From positions 2,536,001 to 2,600,000 of the forward strand of contig NZ_CP032544.1 in NCBI RefSeq assembly GCF_003867075.1: DNA of 64,000 bases. The letters are read 5' to 3'. The position numbers were made by a program, and so were the translations under genes. Origin of the DNA: Tenacibaculum mesophilum (GTDB taxonomy: Bacteria > Bacteroidota > Bacteroidia > Flavobacteriales > Flavobacteriaceae). Below are positions 16,749 to 26,148 of the stretch, one piece after another. The notes under the pieces were generated by a model. The model was not told the origin of the DNA and searched no databases. It was given only the letters and a program-made list of their open reading frames with translations. Each line of letters starts with the position of its first letter. Position 1 is the stretch's first letter.

Positions 16749-19346
16749 ATGAAAACATTTAAAAATGTATTACTTGTAGCTTTATTCTTTGTAACGGCTA
16801 CGGTTTTAGGTCAAACAAAAATTACTGGTACAGTAGTTGACGAAATGGGGGAACCATTGCCAGGAGCTAATGTTGTAGTAAAAGGGACTACAAACGGATC
16901 TGCTACTGATTTCAATGGAAAGTTTATGCTAAACGCTAGTTCTAATTCAGGAATAGTAATAGTGTCATTTGTTGGGTATACTAACAAAGAAGTGTCTTTT
17001 TCAGGAGGGTCAGACCTAGGAAATATCGCTTTGGAACCATCTAACACTTTAGATGAAATTGTAATTATTGGTAAAGGAGTTATCGATTTAGCAGGGGGCA
17101 GGAAAACACCAGTTGCTGTTTCTACAATTAAGGCAGCAGAAATCCAAAAGAAGATAGGAACACAAGATGTTACTATGGCTTTAGTAAATACTCCTTCGGT
17201 ATATGTTGCAGGTCACTCAGGAGGTTTTGGAGATTCAAGAATTTCCGTACGTGGATTTGATCAAACAAATACGGCGTTCTTATTAAACGGACAACCAATT
17301 AACGGTATGGAAGATGGTAAGATGTATTGGTCTAACTGGTCAGGAGTTAACGATATTGCTTCTGCAATACAGATTCAGAGAGGTTTAGGAGCTTCTAAAT
17401 TAGCTATTTCTTCTGTTGGTGGTACAATGAACTTTGTAACTAAAACAACTGACAAGAAGGAAGGAGGATATTTTTATGCTGGTACAGCAAACGATAATTA
17501 CTACAAGGTATCTGCTGTTTACAACACAGGTATGAGTGAAAGTGGATGGGGAACAAGTGTAATGCTTTCTCATTGGCAAGGAGATGGGTACTTTGATGGT
17601 ACTAAAGGTCAAGGTCAAACTTATTTTATCTCTGTTGGTTATAAGCCAAATGATAAGCATAGTTTTAACTTCTTACTTACAGGAGCACCACAATGGCATG
17701 ATCAAAATTTTGCTCAAAGTATTGAAACTTACTTAGATAAAGGAGTGAAATATAATAATAACTGGGGTACTTATAATGGTAAGTACATGACAGAGAGAAG
17801 AAACTTTTATCATAAGCCAGTTCTAAACTTAAACTGGGATTATAAAATATCAGAAGTGTCAAATTTATCTACTGTTTTATACGCTTCATTTGGTAGAGGT
17901 GGAGGAACAGGAAATAGAGGAGCTAGACAAAGAACTGCTGAGGGGCTTATAGATTATGATGCAATTTATGCAAATAACGCTGCTGCGGGAGGTGTAGGAA
18001 TGTTTGGTAATGATACTTATATTACTAGGTCATCAGTTAACAATCATGCGTGGTATGGTTTAGTATCAAACTTCGAACATGATATTAATGATAATCTTAC
18101 TTTCAATATAGGAGCTGATCTTAGAACATATTATGGAACTCACTTTAGGCAAGTAGCTGATTTTCATGGTTTAGACTCTTGGACTGAAGATAGAGATTTA
18201 AAAGATAATACTCACAATAGAGTTGGTCCTACTGTAGCTGTTACAGCTACTGAAAGCTTTGGTACTAACCCTTGGTCTGCAATGTTTAACGGAGCTGAGG
18301 AGAATCAGAGAATTGATTATGATAATAGTGAGAGAATTACTTACGGAGGAGTGTTTACTCAACTTGAATACTCAAATGATAATATGTCTGCTTTCTTTCA
18401 AGGAGCTATCTCTAATCAACAACACCAAAGATTTGATAGATACGATTATTTACCAGAGCATGAAGAATCTAAGAAAATTAACAACTTAGGCTATAATTTA
18501 AAGGCAGGACTTGGTTTTAAAATGTCTGAAAAAGGATCTTTCTACTTTAATACAGGTTATTACTCACGTCAACCTTACCATGATAATATTTTTAATAACT
18601 ATGATAATTCTATCAATCCAAGTTCCCAAAATGAAGATATTTTTGGTTTAGAAATGGGGTATAGCTTTAAATCAGAATTCTTTAGTGCAAATGTTAACTT
18701 GTATAACACTATCTGGAAAAATAGAGTTGAAGCAACATCACGTTTAAGTGGTGGTGTTCTTACAACTACTGAAACAACAGGTCAAAGTCAGTATCATAAA
18801 GGAATTGAATTAGATTTTGTAGCTAAGCCATTACAACAATTAGATGTTAGAGGTTTTGTTTCATTAGGTGATTGGATATATTCAGGAGAGGTTACAACTA
18901 GAACATTAGATGAAGATAGAAATGTAACTGGAGCTAGTACAGTTGTAGATGTAGATGGAGGTAAAGTAGGTGATGCAGCACAGTTCACACTAGGTCTTGG
19001 TTTTGACTATTCTATTACAGAAAATTTAAGTATAGATTCAGATTATAGATTCTATGATAAATTATACGCCAACGTTGGTGCGGTTAAAGAAAACTTAGAG
19101 TTACCTTCTTATGGTTTATTAGATGCAGGAGTGTCTTATAAATTAAGATTAGGTGAAGGAACTAAATCTTTAGACTTTAGAGCAAACGTTAATAATGTTT
19201 TAGATAAAGAATATCTTACAGAATTAAGAACTAACAATCCAGTTGGAGCGGGAACAACTAATACATATAAAGGTATTGATACTAGTAACCAAGGTTATTT
19301 TGGTATGGGTACTACATGGAACTTCTCAGTAAGATATAACTTCTAA
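16749..19346 (+). CDS. TonB-dependent receptor, ligand unknown
   Basis: An 865-residue outer-membrane receptor with a signal peptide (residues 1-21, ending TVLGQ), a carboxypeptidase-regulatory-like domain (GTVVDEMGEPLPGANVVVKG, about 25-100), a plug (RISVRGFDQTNTAFLLNG, about 130-240) and a barrel ending in SVRYNF. No SusD-like partner gene follows, so it is not a typical polysaccharide-utilisation SusC. The plug reads QINGMEDGKMYWSNWSG, which I do not associate with a known ligand. It is alone between pgi and a strong terminator, preceded by palindromes that may regulate it. Confidence 0.88.
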   Translation: MKTFKNVLLVALFFVTATVLGQTKITGTVVDEMGEPLPGANVVVKGTTNGSATDFNGKFMLNASSNSGIVIVSFVGYTNKEVSFSGGSDLGNIALEPSNTLDEIVIIGKGVIDLAGGRKTPVAVSTIKAAEIQKKIGTQDVTMALVNTPSVYVAGHSGGFGDSRISVRGFDQTNTAFLLNGQPINGMEDGKMYWSNWSGVNDIASAIQIQRGLGASKLAISSVGGTMNFVTKTTDKKEGGYFYAGTANDNYYKVSAVYNTGMSESGWGTSVMLSHWQGDGYFDGTKGQGQTYFISVGYKPNDKHSFNFLLTGAPQWHDQNFAQSIETYLDKGVKYNNNWGTYNGKYMTERRNFYHKPVLNLNWDYKISEVSNLSTVLYASFGRGGGTGNRGARQRTAEGLIDYDAIYANNAAAGGVGMFGNDTYITRSSVNNHAWYGLVSNFEHDINDNLTFNIGADLRTYYGTHFRQVADFHGLDSWTEDRDLKDNTHNRVGPTVAVTATESFGTNPWSAMFNGAEENQRIDYDNSERITYGGVFTQLEYSNDNMSAFFQGAISNQQHQRFDRYDYLPEHEESKKINNLGYNLKAGLGFKMSEKGSFYFNTGYYSRQPYHDNIFNNYDNSINPSSQNEDIFGLEMGYSFKSEFFSANVNLYNTIWKNRVEATSRLSGGVLTTTETTGQSQYHKGIELDFVAKPLQQLDVRGFVSLGDWIYSGEVTTRTLDEDRNVTGASTVVDVDGGKVGDAAQFTLGLGFDYSITENLSIDSDYRFYDKLYANVGAVKENLELPSYGLLDAGVSYKLRLGEGTKSLDFRANVNNVLDKEYLTELRTNNPVGAGTTNTYKGIDTSNQGYFGMGTTWNFSVRYNF

Positions 19347-19370
19347 TTATTTCAAATTAGAAATAAATTG

Positions 19371-19398
19371 AAAACCACCTCAAAAGAGGTGGTTTTTT
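19371..19398 (+). terminator. Intrinsic terminator after TonB receptor
   Basis: Stem AAAACCACCTC / GAGGTGGTTTT, loop AAAA, then a run of T. The stem is nearly the same as that of the terminator at 6540-6568. Confidence 0.9.
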
Positions 19399-19445
19399 TA
19401 TGCAGAAAATTCAGTACTTTTACAAGTACAAAAAATTAACAAATC

Positions 19446-19871
19446 ATGATGAAAAATTTGCACTCTTATTGGGCATATATTGTATTAGCAGTTTTAATAT
19501 TTACGGTAGTAAATGCTATTATAGGCTTAGTACAAAAAAAAGAATTTACCCATAAAGAGTTCCGTTTAGGTTTATTTACTTTAATCACAACTCATATTCA
19601 ATTATTAATAGGCTTAGGATGGTATTTTATGTCTCCTTGGTATCAAGCATTAAAAGCTAATGGAGGAGAGGTGATGAAAGAACCAGCAGCAAGATTATTG
19701 GCAATTGAACACCCATTAACTATGATTATTGCTATAGTGTTAATTACGATAGGATGGTCTAAACATAAAAAACAAGTAAAAAGCGAAGCCAAGTTTAAAA
19801 CCTTTGCTATCTTTTACGGATTAGCGTTGTTATTAATTCTCTCAAGAATTCCTTGGAATAATTGGTTTTAA
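19446..19871 (+). CDS. Conserved four-helix membrane protein, cytochrome-b-like
   Basis: A 141-residue integral membrane protein with four hydrophobic helices (about residues 7-29, 44-63, 88-103 and 119-135). Histidines lie near membrane edges (LHSYWAY, THIQLLIGL, EHPLTM, SKHKK), which would suit haem b binding. Similar flavobacterial proteins are, as I recall, labelled inconsistently as cytochrome b or, wrongly, as a ribosomal protein. The function is unproved. The gene is monocistronic, lying between two terminators. Confidence 0.75.
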   Translation: MMKNLHSYWAYIVLAVLIFTVVNAIIGLVQKKEFTHKEFRLGLFTLITTHIQLLIGLGWYFMSPWYQALKANGGEVMKEPAARLLAIEHPLTMIIAIVLITIGWSKHKKQVKSEAKFKTFAIFYGLALLLILSRIPWNNWF

Positions 19872-19884
19872 GATAAAATTATAG

Positions 19885-19904
19885 TCCCGCTTCCGCGGGA
19901 TTTT
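19885..19904 (+). terminator. Intrinsic terminator
   Basis: GC-rich stem TCCCGC / GCGGGA with loop TTCC, followed by TTTT, 14 bases after the stop of the membrane protein gene. Confidence 0.85.
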
Positions 19905-20010
19905 CTATTTTTGCGGACTAGTAAGGTTTTAATAATGAAATCGGTATGTTTTTGTAACGGTTTTAGTTAGTTAAAAAAGAAACTAGTAAACAACAAAACA
20001 ACTAAATAGA

Positions 20011-20739
20011 ATGAAGGTTTTAAGTTATATTTTATCATCAATCTTTGCATTGGTGTTTTTCTCTTTACTATTAATTTTCCATCCAATACAATGGTTAGGG
20101 TTAAAACTCTTTGGTCAAGAAGGACACCAAAATGTAGTAAATATTATGAATTGGTTCCTAATAAAATCTTTATTGATTTTAGGAGTTCGAGTTGAGTTTG
20201 AAAACAAACACAAGTTGCCAAAAAACACAACGTTGATTTTTGTAGCAAATCATCAAAGTACATTTGATATTCCGCCAATAATTTGGTACCTTAGAAAACA
20301 CTACCCAAAATTTGTATCAAAAAAAGAGCTAGGGAAAGGAATTCCCAGTATCTCTTTCAATTTAAAATATGGAGGAGCTGCTTTAATTGATAGGAAAGAT
20401 CCTAAGCAAGCCTTATCTGAATTAGGTAAGTTCGCCAAACGAATTAATAAAAATAAATGGTCTGCCGCGATTTTTCCGGAAGGAACAAGAAGTAGAACAG
20501 GAAAACCAAAGGTATTCTCTGTAAACGGGCTTAAAATGATAGCTAAATACAATCCACAAGCTTATATCGTTCCGTTATCAATAAATAATTCGTGGAAAGT
20601 ATTTAAATACGGAAAATTTCCATTAGGAATAGGAAGTCCTATAAAGATCCAGACTCACGAACCTATAAAAGTAGATAGCTTACCGTTTGATGAGTTAATT
20701 ACCAAAGTGGAAGCAACAGTTAAATCTGGAATACACTAA
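20011..20739 (+). CDS. plsC: 1-acyl-sn-glycerol-3-phosphate acyltransferase
   Basis: A 242-residue membrane-bound enzyme that adds the second acyl chain to lysophosphatidate in phospholipid synthesis. An N-terminal membrane helix (residues about 3-25) precedes the acyltransferase motifs: the catalytic H-X4-D in NHQSTFD, the phosphate-binding FPEGTRSRTGK, and the later YIVPLSI. It is followed after 37 bases by an acyl-ACP desaturase gene, a coherent lipid pair. A second, more distant homologue is at 31026-31808. Confidence 0.9.
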   Translation: MKVLSYILSSIFALVFFSLLLIFHPIQWLGLKLFGQEGHQNVVNIMNWFLIKSLLILGVRVEFENKHKLPKNTTLIFVANHQSTFDIPPIIWYLRKHYPKFVSKKELGKGIPSISFNLKYGGAALIDRKDPKQALSELGKFAKRINKNKWSAAIFPEGTRSRTGKPKVFSVNGLKMIAKYNPQAYIVPLSINNSWKVFKYGKFPLGIGSPIKIQTHEPIKVDSLPFDELITKVEATVKSGIH

Positions 20740-20776
20740 AAACAAACAACAATAAATATAACCCTTAAATTTTATT

Positions 20777-21757
20777 ATGTCATTACAAAACATACGAAAG
20801 GAAGTAATGCAAACGCTGGAAAAAAATATAGACAGTTTTGTAGACAAATTCTTAATGCCAATTGAAAAAATTTGGCAACCAACCGATTTTTTACCTAATT
20901 CTCAAAAAGATTCTTTTATTGATGAAGTAAAAGAAATTCAAGAAATTTCAAAGGAGCTTGACGATGATTTTTGGGTGGTTTTAGTAGGTGACACAATCAC
21001 TGAAGAAGCTTTACCAACCTATGAATCATGGTTGTTAGATTTAGATGGAGTAACACAACAACCAGACAATGGTTGGGCAAAATGGATTCGTGCTTGGACA
21101 GCTGAAGAAAATCGTCATGGAGATGTGTTAAATAAGTATTTATATCTTTCAGGAAGAGTAAATATGCGTGAGGTAGAAGTATCTACACAGCATTTAATTG
21201 CTGATGGATTTGATATCGGTACAGCAACAGATCCGTATAAAAACTTTGTCTACACTAGTTTTCAAGAGCTAGCAACGTATATTTCGCACTTAAATGTAGC
21301 AAAAATAGCGAAAAAGAAAGGGCACAAAGCTTTGGCAAAAATGTCTCGAATTATTGCGGGAGATGAAATGCGTCATCACCTAGCGTATACAGAGTTTGTA
21401 AAGGAAATCTTCAAGATTGACCCAAGTGAAATGATGTTGGCATTTCAACACATGATGAAACACAAAATAGTTATGCCTGCAATGCATTTAAGAGAATCAT
21501 TTGGGGAGAAAGGAAGTCTGTTTGACGATTTTTCAACCGTTGCGCAACGAATAGGTGTATACACCGGCTTTGACTATGTTGATATTGTGAGAAAACTAAA
21601 TGAAGCTTGGGAAATAGATAAGATTACTAATTTAACTTCAGAAGCAGAAAAAGCACGAGATTTCTTAATGAAGTTACCAGATAGAATGTATCGAATCACA
21701 GAACGTATTGTAGTACCAGATACTAAGTTCAATTTTAAATGGATGATTCCTGCATAA
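20777..21757 (+). CDS. Acyl-ACP desaturase
   Basis: A 326-residue soluble di-iron enzyme of the plant-type stearoyl-ACP desaturase family, which introduces a double bond into acyl chains on acyl carrier protein. The two iron motifs are EENRHG (E110-G115 with E111 and H114) and DEMRHH (E197, H200). ELATYIS lies between them and supplies a further acidic ligand. The exact double-bond position cannot be deduced. It forms a pair with plsC, and the products would adjust membrane unsaturation. Confidence 0.92.
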   Translation: MSLQNIRKEVMQTLEKNIDSFVDKFLMPIEKIWQPTDFLPNSQKDSFIDEVKEIQEISKELDDDFWVVLVGDTITEEALPTYESWLLDLDGVTQQPDNGWAKWIRAWTAEENRHGDVLNKYLYLSGRVNMREVEVSTQHLIADGFDIGTATDPYKNFVYTSFQELATYISHLNVAKIAKKKGHKALAKMSRIIAGDEMRHHLAYTEFVKEIFKIDPSEMMLAFQHMMKHKIVMPAMHLRESFGEKGSLFDDFSTVAQRIGVYTGFDYVDIVRKLNEAWEIDKITNLTSEAEKARDFLMKLPDRMYRITERIVVPDTKFNFKWMIPA

Positions 21758-21770
21758 ACTGATTAAGTAG

Positions 21771-21857
21771 CGTCATTACGAACGGTAGTGAAGTAATCTT
21801 CTGGTTTATGGTTATTCTACAAACAGATTACTTCGTCATAAATTCCTCGTAATGACG
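21771..21857. repeat. REP-like inverted-repeat element, copy 1
   Basis: An 87-bp element filling the gap between convergent genes. The outer arms CGTCATTACGA and TCGTAATGACG are exact complements. Inner arms built on GAAGTAATCT / AGATTACTTC add a second stem. Its layout is the same as the 87-bp element at 27874-27960. Such CGTCATT-type elements are widespread intergenic repeats, often mobilised in trans by RAYT transposases; none is encoded here. It may also serve as bidirectional terminator. Confidence 0.7.
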
Positions 21858-22652
21858 TTATTTTTTAATAACAAAGGCATCTCTGTCATCTAAAAAACAA
21901 AATCGATCACGAATTTTTGCTTGCTCTTGTTTGTTTAGTTCAATAATCAATATTTCCTCAGTTCCTAGATTATTTTTGACTAAACAATTGCCTAGAGTAT
22001 CGTAACAAGCCGTATTTCCAATATATTCATAACCGTTAGCGTCTACACCTACTCTATTTACTCCAATCGTATAACTCATATTTTCAATAGCACGCGCTTT
22101 TAATAAGCTGTCCCATGCTTCAATACGCGGTTTAGGCCAACTTGCCACATAGAGTAATAAATCGTAATTTTCAGTATTTCTGGCCCATACAGGAAAACGT
22201 AAATCATAACATATCAACGGACAAATTCTCCATCCTTTATAGTCAATTATAATTCTTTCAGTTCCTGCAGAAAATACTTCATGTTCGCCTGCTAGCGTAA
22301 ACGTATGTTTTTTGTTATACGAATCTATTTTTCCTGAAGGATGCACAAATAATAAACGATTGTAAAAATTATTATTTTCACTAATAATTATACTTCCAGT
22401 AATAGCAATGCTCTTTTCTTGTGCTAAATTTTGCAACCATTGTACTGTTTCTCCTTCCATAATTTCAGCAACTGCTGAAGCATTCATGGTAAAACCTGTA
22501 GTAAACATTTCAGGTAAAACGATTAAATCAATCTCGTCTGATAAACCATTGATTTTTTTTTCAAATCGTTTTCTATTTTCTGTTGGATTTTCCCAAACCA
22601 AATCCGATTGAATCAAAGCTACTTTTAAAGTATTCGTTGTGTTCATAATCAT
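21858..22652 (-). CDS. Carbon-nitrogen hydrolase, omega-amidase-like
   Basis: A 264-residue cytoplasmic nitrilase-superfamily hydrolase. The Glu-Lys-Cys triad is visible as E48 (VLPEMF), K114 (YNKKH) and C148 (LICYDLRFP). The proportions and GFTM/NRVG sequences fit the YafV/omega-amidase branch, which hydrolyses alpha-ketoglutaramate-type amides in metabolite repair; substrate specificity is inferred. Start could be ATG 22652 or ATG 22646; both are close and no ribosome-binding site decides. The gene is divergent from the AddB-like gene, and its stop abuts the REP-like element. Confidence 0.88.
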   Translation of the reverse strand: MIMNTTNTLKVALIQSDLVWENPTENRKRFEKKINGLSDEIDLIVLPEMFTTGFTMNASAVAEIMEGETVQWLQNLAQEKSIAITGSIIISENNNFYNRLLFVHPSGKIDSYNKKHTFTLAGEHEVFSAGTERIIIDYKGWRICPLICYDLRFPVWARNTENYDLLLYVASWPKPRIEAWDSLLKARAIENMSYTIGVNRVGVDANGYEYIGNTACYDTLGNCLVKNNLGTEEILIIELNKQEQAKIRDRFCFLDDRDAFVIKK

Positions 22653-22714
22653 ATATTGTCTGTACTATCAAAAGTAGGATAAAAATTGTACTTTGCTTAC
22701 AAGAAAACCAAGGT

Positions 22715-25471
22715 ATGCAGTCTTTTATCTCAGAAACGTTAGATACTATTTTACAAAACACCAAATCGTTTGAAAATGTTGTGTTTATATTGCCTTCACA
22801 AAGGGCAGGAGTTTTTGTAAAAGAAACGTTTAAAAAGAAAATTTCGGCAGGTTTTTTACCAGAGATTATCAATATTGGTGATTTTGTTGAAGAAATTTCA
22901 GAAATGAAAAAGGTAGACTCCGTCCAGCTCCTTTTTCATTTTTATACAATTTATAAAAAACAAGAAGAAACCCCAGATTCTTTTGATGTGTTTTCATCAT
23001 GGGCATTTACGGTGTTGCAAGATTTTAATGATATCGATCAGCATTTGATTAACACACGAGAAATATTTGTGTATTTGCGAGACATTCATCGCTTACGAAA
23101 ATGGTCAGTAAAGGGAGAGTTTCAAGAAACTGAATTAATGAAAGATCATTTTGCTTTCATGGAAAAGTTGAATAAATATTACGATACTTTTTATCAGTTT
23201 TTACTTGAAAATAATATCGGATACCAAGGGGTTTTATATAGAGAATCAACTAAAAAAGTAACGGATTTTATCCATAGAAATCAACAGAAAAAATACTTTT
23301 TTATCGGGTTCAACGCATTAAATGCAGCGGAAGAGTTCTTGTTTGAACAATTTTTATTAAACGGAAAAGCAGAAGTTTATTGGGATGTTGATCAAACATT
23401 TTATGAAAGTCAGCATCAAGCAGGAAGTTTTTTAAGGAAATATAAAACCCGTTGGAAATACTATCAGCAGAACCCAATTAAAACGATTAAAGAATATTTT
23501 TCTGAAAAGAAACATATTGAGGTTATCGGAGCTTCAAAAAACATCACGCAGATAAAATATGCAGGAGAGATTTTAGCTAAACTTCCTAATTACAACAATA
23601 CAGCATTGGTTTTGGCAGATGAAACTTTGTTGCCAATTACCTTAAATTCATTACCCGTAACTGTAAATGCAGTTAACATTACAATGGGATACCCTTTAAA
23701 AGATGTGCCTACTACAAGTTTAGTATTTGCTATTTTCCATCTATTTATAAATCAAGAAAAGTTAGAAAAGAAGAAAGAAAATCTTTTTTATCATAAAGAT
23801 GTAATTCGATTAGTAAAAGATACCACCATTTATCGATTATTACAGATTGATGAGCAAACTAATATAGCCGATACACTTTCAGAAGCGATTGCTAAAGAAA
23901 ACAATACGTTTGTTGGTCAAGAAGAGGTTGTAACATTTTTGTCTGTTGTAAGTGAAGAAATAAAGAAAACTATAACGACAATTTTTAATCCGTTAGTATC
24001 AATTAGTGAGTTTTTAAACAGAATTATAGAGTTAATTAACTTGTTGAAGGAAAATACTAACGAGTTAGAAAAAGAGTACTTATTCCGATTTTATACTGCA
24101 TTTACTCAGTTACAAAACTTGCATAATGAGTTTGGTTATGTACAAGATTTAAAAACCTTACATCAGTTTTTTAGACAACTAATACAATCGGAAAGTTTAT
24201 CATTTCAAGGAGAACCTTTACAAGGGTTGCAGTTAATGGGAGTATTAGAAACACGTGTATTAGATTTTGAAAATGTTATTATAACTTCTGTGAATGAAGG
24301 AGTTTTGCCTGCCAATCAGCAACAAAACACGTTTATTCCTTTTGATGTAAAGATTGAATTTGGGTTGCCAACCTACAGAGAAAAAGATGCGCTATTCTCC
24401 TACCATTTTTTCCGATTGTTACAACGTGCTAAAAACATTTACATTTTGTACAATACAGAGCATGATGTATTTGGAAGCGGAGAAAAAAGTCGTTTTGTAA
24501 CGCAGTTAGAAATGATGCGAGACGATATTACCGAAAAAATAGTGAGTCCTAAAGTAGTAACATCGCCTGTTCAATTGAAAGAAATTCAGAAGGATGAAAA
24601 AGTTCTTGAACGCTTACAAGAATTAGCTCAAAAAGGGATTTCTCCATCAGCATTAACCAATTATTTGTACAATCCGATTGCCTTTTACAAACAGAAAATT
24701 TTAAAAATTAATGAACTAGACGACGTTGAAGAAACAGTTGCTGCAAATACGCTGGGAACTGTTGTGCATGATATCTTAGAAGAATTATATAAACCCTTTG
24801 AAGGAAAATATTTGCAATTAGGAGATGTTGAAAATATGCAGAAGAAAACCAAAGAACTCGTAACTTTTTATTTTTCAAAACATTTTAAAAACGGAGATTT
24901 AACTACAGGAAAGAATCGATTAATTTTTGAAGTTGCAAATCGTTTTGTAGAGAATTTTTTACTAAAGGAAAAACAATTGCTGAAAGATGAGAATAACCAA
25001 CTAAAAATAATTGCTACTGAGCAGGAATTGTCTTCAGAAATAAAGGTTGAAGGAATTGATTTTCCAATAAAAATAAAAGGAATTGTCGATCGAATTGATG
25101 AACTCAACGGTGTTACTAGAATTATTGATTATAAAACAGGAATGGTTGATAGCACGAACTTAAAAGTACTCGACTTTGAAGTGATACGCGATTTAAAATA
25201 CCACAAAGCCATTCAGGTAATGTTATATGCGTTTTTATATACTCAACACACACAATTTAATTTTGAGAAACGATTGGCAGCAGGAATTATCTCCTTCAAA
25301 AACTTAAAAAGTGGCTTTTTACAGATGAATTTCTCATCTAATTATCGAAAACCTGATAACGCTATTACAGAAGAAAGATTAGAAGAATTTATAGCAGAAA
25401 TAAAGAATCTGTTAACGGAATTATACGACCCGACAATCAATTTTATTGAGCCTACCGATTTACCTTATTAA
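22715..25471 (+). CDS. AddB-like PD-(D/E)XK nuclease/helicase-like protein
   Basis: A 918-residue protein related to AddB/RexB of the AddAB recombination nuclease. The N-terminal half is a degenerate UvrD-like helicase fold; LPSQRAG near residue 27 stands where a Walker A would be, without GKT/S. The C-terminal domain is a PD-(D/E)XK nuclease with H685 (GTVVHDILEE), D792 (GIVDRID) and D805-x-K807 (IIDYKTG). I see no four-cysteine iron-sulphur cluster. The partner helicase AddA/UvrD-like gene is not adjacent. A role in double-strand-break end processing is likely. Its stop shares TTAA with the stop of the convergent GNAT gene. Confidence 0.85.
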   Translation: MQSFISETLDTILQNTKSFENVVFILPSQRAGVFVKETFKKKISAGFLPEIINIGDFVEEISEMKKVDSVQLLFHFYTIYKKQEETPDSFDVFSSWAFTVLQDFNDIDQHLINTREIFVYLRDIHRLRKWSVKGEFQETELMKDHFAFMEKLNKYYDTFYQFLLENNIGYQGVLYRESTKKVTDFIHRNQQKKYFFIGFNALNAAEEFLFEQFLLNGKAEVYWDVDQTFYESQHQAGSFLRKYKTRWKYYQQNPIKTIKEYFSEKKHIEVIGASKNITQIKYAGEILAKLPNYNNTALVLADETLLPITLNSLPVTVNAVNITMGYPLKDVPTTSLVFAIFHLFINQEKLEKKKENLFYHKDVIRLVKDTTIYRLLQIDEQTNIADTLSEAIAKENNTFVGQEEVVTFLSVVSEEIKKTITTIFNPLVSISEFLNRIIELINLLKENTNELEKEYLFRFYTAFTQLQNLHNEFGYVQDLKTLHQFFRQLIQSESLSFQGEPLQGLQLMGVLETRVLDFENVIITSVNEGVLPANQQQNTFIPFDVKIEFGLPTYREKDALFSYHFFRLLQRAKNIYILYNTEHDVFGSGEKSRFVTQLEMMRDDITEKIVSPKVVTSPVQLKEIQKDEKVLERLQELAQKGISPSALTNYLYNPIAFYKQKILKINELDDVEETVAANTLGTVVHDILEELYKPFEGKYLQLGDVENMQKKTKELVTFYFSKHFKNGDLTTGKNRLIFEVANRFVENFLLKEKQLLKDENNQLKIIATEQELSSEIKVEGIDFPIKIKGIVDRIDELNGVTRIIDYKTGMVDSTNLKVLDFEVIRDLKYHKAIQVMLYAFLYTQHTQFNFEKRLAAGIISFKNLKSGFLQMNFSSNYRKPDNAITEERLEEFIAEIKNLLTELYDPTINFIEPTDLPY

Positions 25472-26001
25472 ATCTTTAAATAAACAATTTCCCAATCTTG
25501 GTCGTTACTTGTGTAGGTTTTTAAAATTCTAAAACCAATCGCTTTATGTGCATTGATAGATCGAGTGTTTTTCTTATCAATTTCAGTAATGATAGAATCG
25601 TATATTTCAGAGAATTCTTCTTTCATTTTAGTATATAAACCTCTAAAAATTCCCTTTCCTCGGTAATGCTTGTCTATACAAACTTGCCCCATTAAAATAT
25701 AAGGTTTAGCACCCTCTGAAGTAGTGTCTATTTCATCAAACATAGGAATGAGAATAGGGATGTCATTTCTGAAAATTTTAGACATGGATAAAGCATAACC
25801 AACAACAAGTCCGTTACTTTTTGCAATAATATGCGGATGTACATCATTCATTTTTTGCAGTAATTCCAAATCATGATGAACGGTAACAAAACCTTGTTCT
25901 TTTTTGTCTATTTCTGATAAATTACCAGGCAAGTTCTGTTGTTGCAACTTCAATATTTGAAGCAATTCTGTTTGATTAGAAGCTGTGGTAAACTCAATCA
26001 T
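25468..26001 (-). CDS. GNAT family N-acetyltransferase
   Basis: A 177-residue cytoplasmic acetyltransferase. The GNAT fold is recognisable from VGYALSM, the acetyl-CoA-binding region VCIDKHYRGKGIFRGLY and the C-terminal NTRSINAHKAIGFRIL motif. The acceptor substrate is unknown. The frame is open through the tRNA gene to 26061, but ATG 26001 is the sensible start because everything upstream is tRNA. It lies 14 bases downstream of tRNA-Ala, so it is probably transcribed from the tRNA promoter and released by tRNA processing. Confidence 0.85.
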   Translation of the reverse strand: MIEFTTASNQTELLQILKLQQQNLPGNLSEIDKKEQGFVTVHHDLELLQKMNDVHPHIIAKSNGLVVGYALSMSKIFRNDIPILIPMFDEIDTTSEGAKPYILMGQVCIDKHYRGKGIFRGLYTKMKEEFSEIYDSIITEIDKKNTRSINAHKAIGFRILKTYTSNDQDWEIVYLKI

Positions 26002-26015
26002 AATTTTAAAAATAG

Positions 26016-26089
26016 TGGAGCATATCGGAGTCGAACCGATGACCTTTTGACTGCCAGTCAAACGCTCTAGCCAACTGAGCTAATGCCCC
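26016..26089 (-). tRNA. tRNA-Ala (anticodon GGC)
   Basis: A 74-base cloverleaf on the minus strand. The acceptor stem GGGGCAT/ATGCTCC contains the G3-U70 pair that marks alanine tRNAs. The D arm is GCTC..GAGC, and the anticodon stem TTTGA/TCAAA holds loop CTGGCAG with anticodon GGC. The T arm is ATCGG-TTCGACT-CCGAT and the discriminator base is A. CCA is not encoded. Confidence 0.97.
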
Positions 26090-26148
26090 AATAAAGATTG
26101 TTATGCATTTACATTATTAGAAATGATTTATTACCAAATATAGTGTTT

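Noticed and set aside
16749..19346. SusC/SusD polysaccharide-utilisation pair
   Set aside because: No SusD-like gene follows; a terminator comes directly after the receptor.
26002..26061. N-terminal extension of the GNAT protein
   Set aside because: These codons are the tRNA-Ala gene and the spacer.
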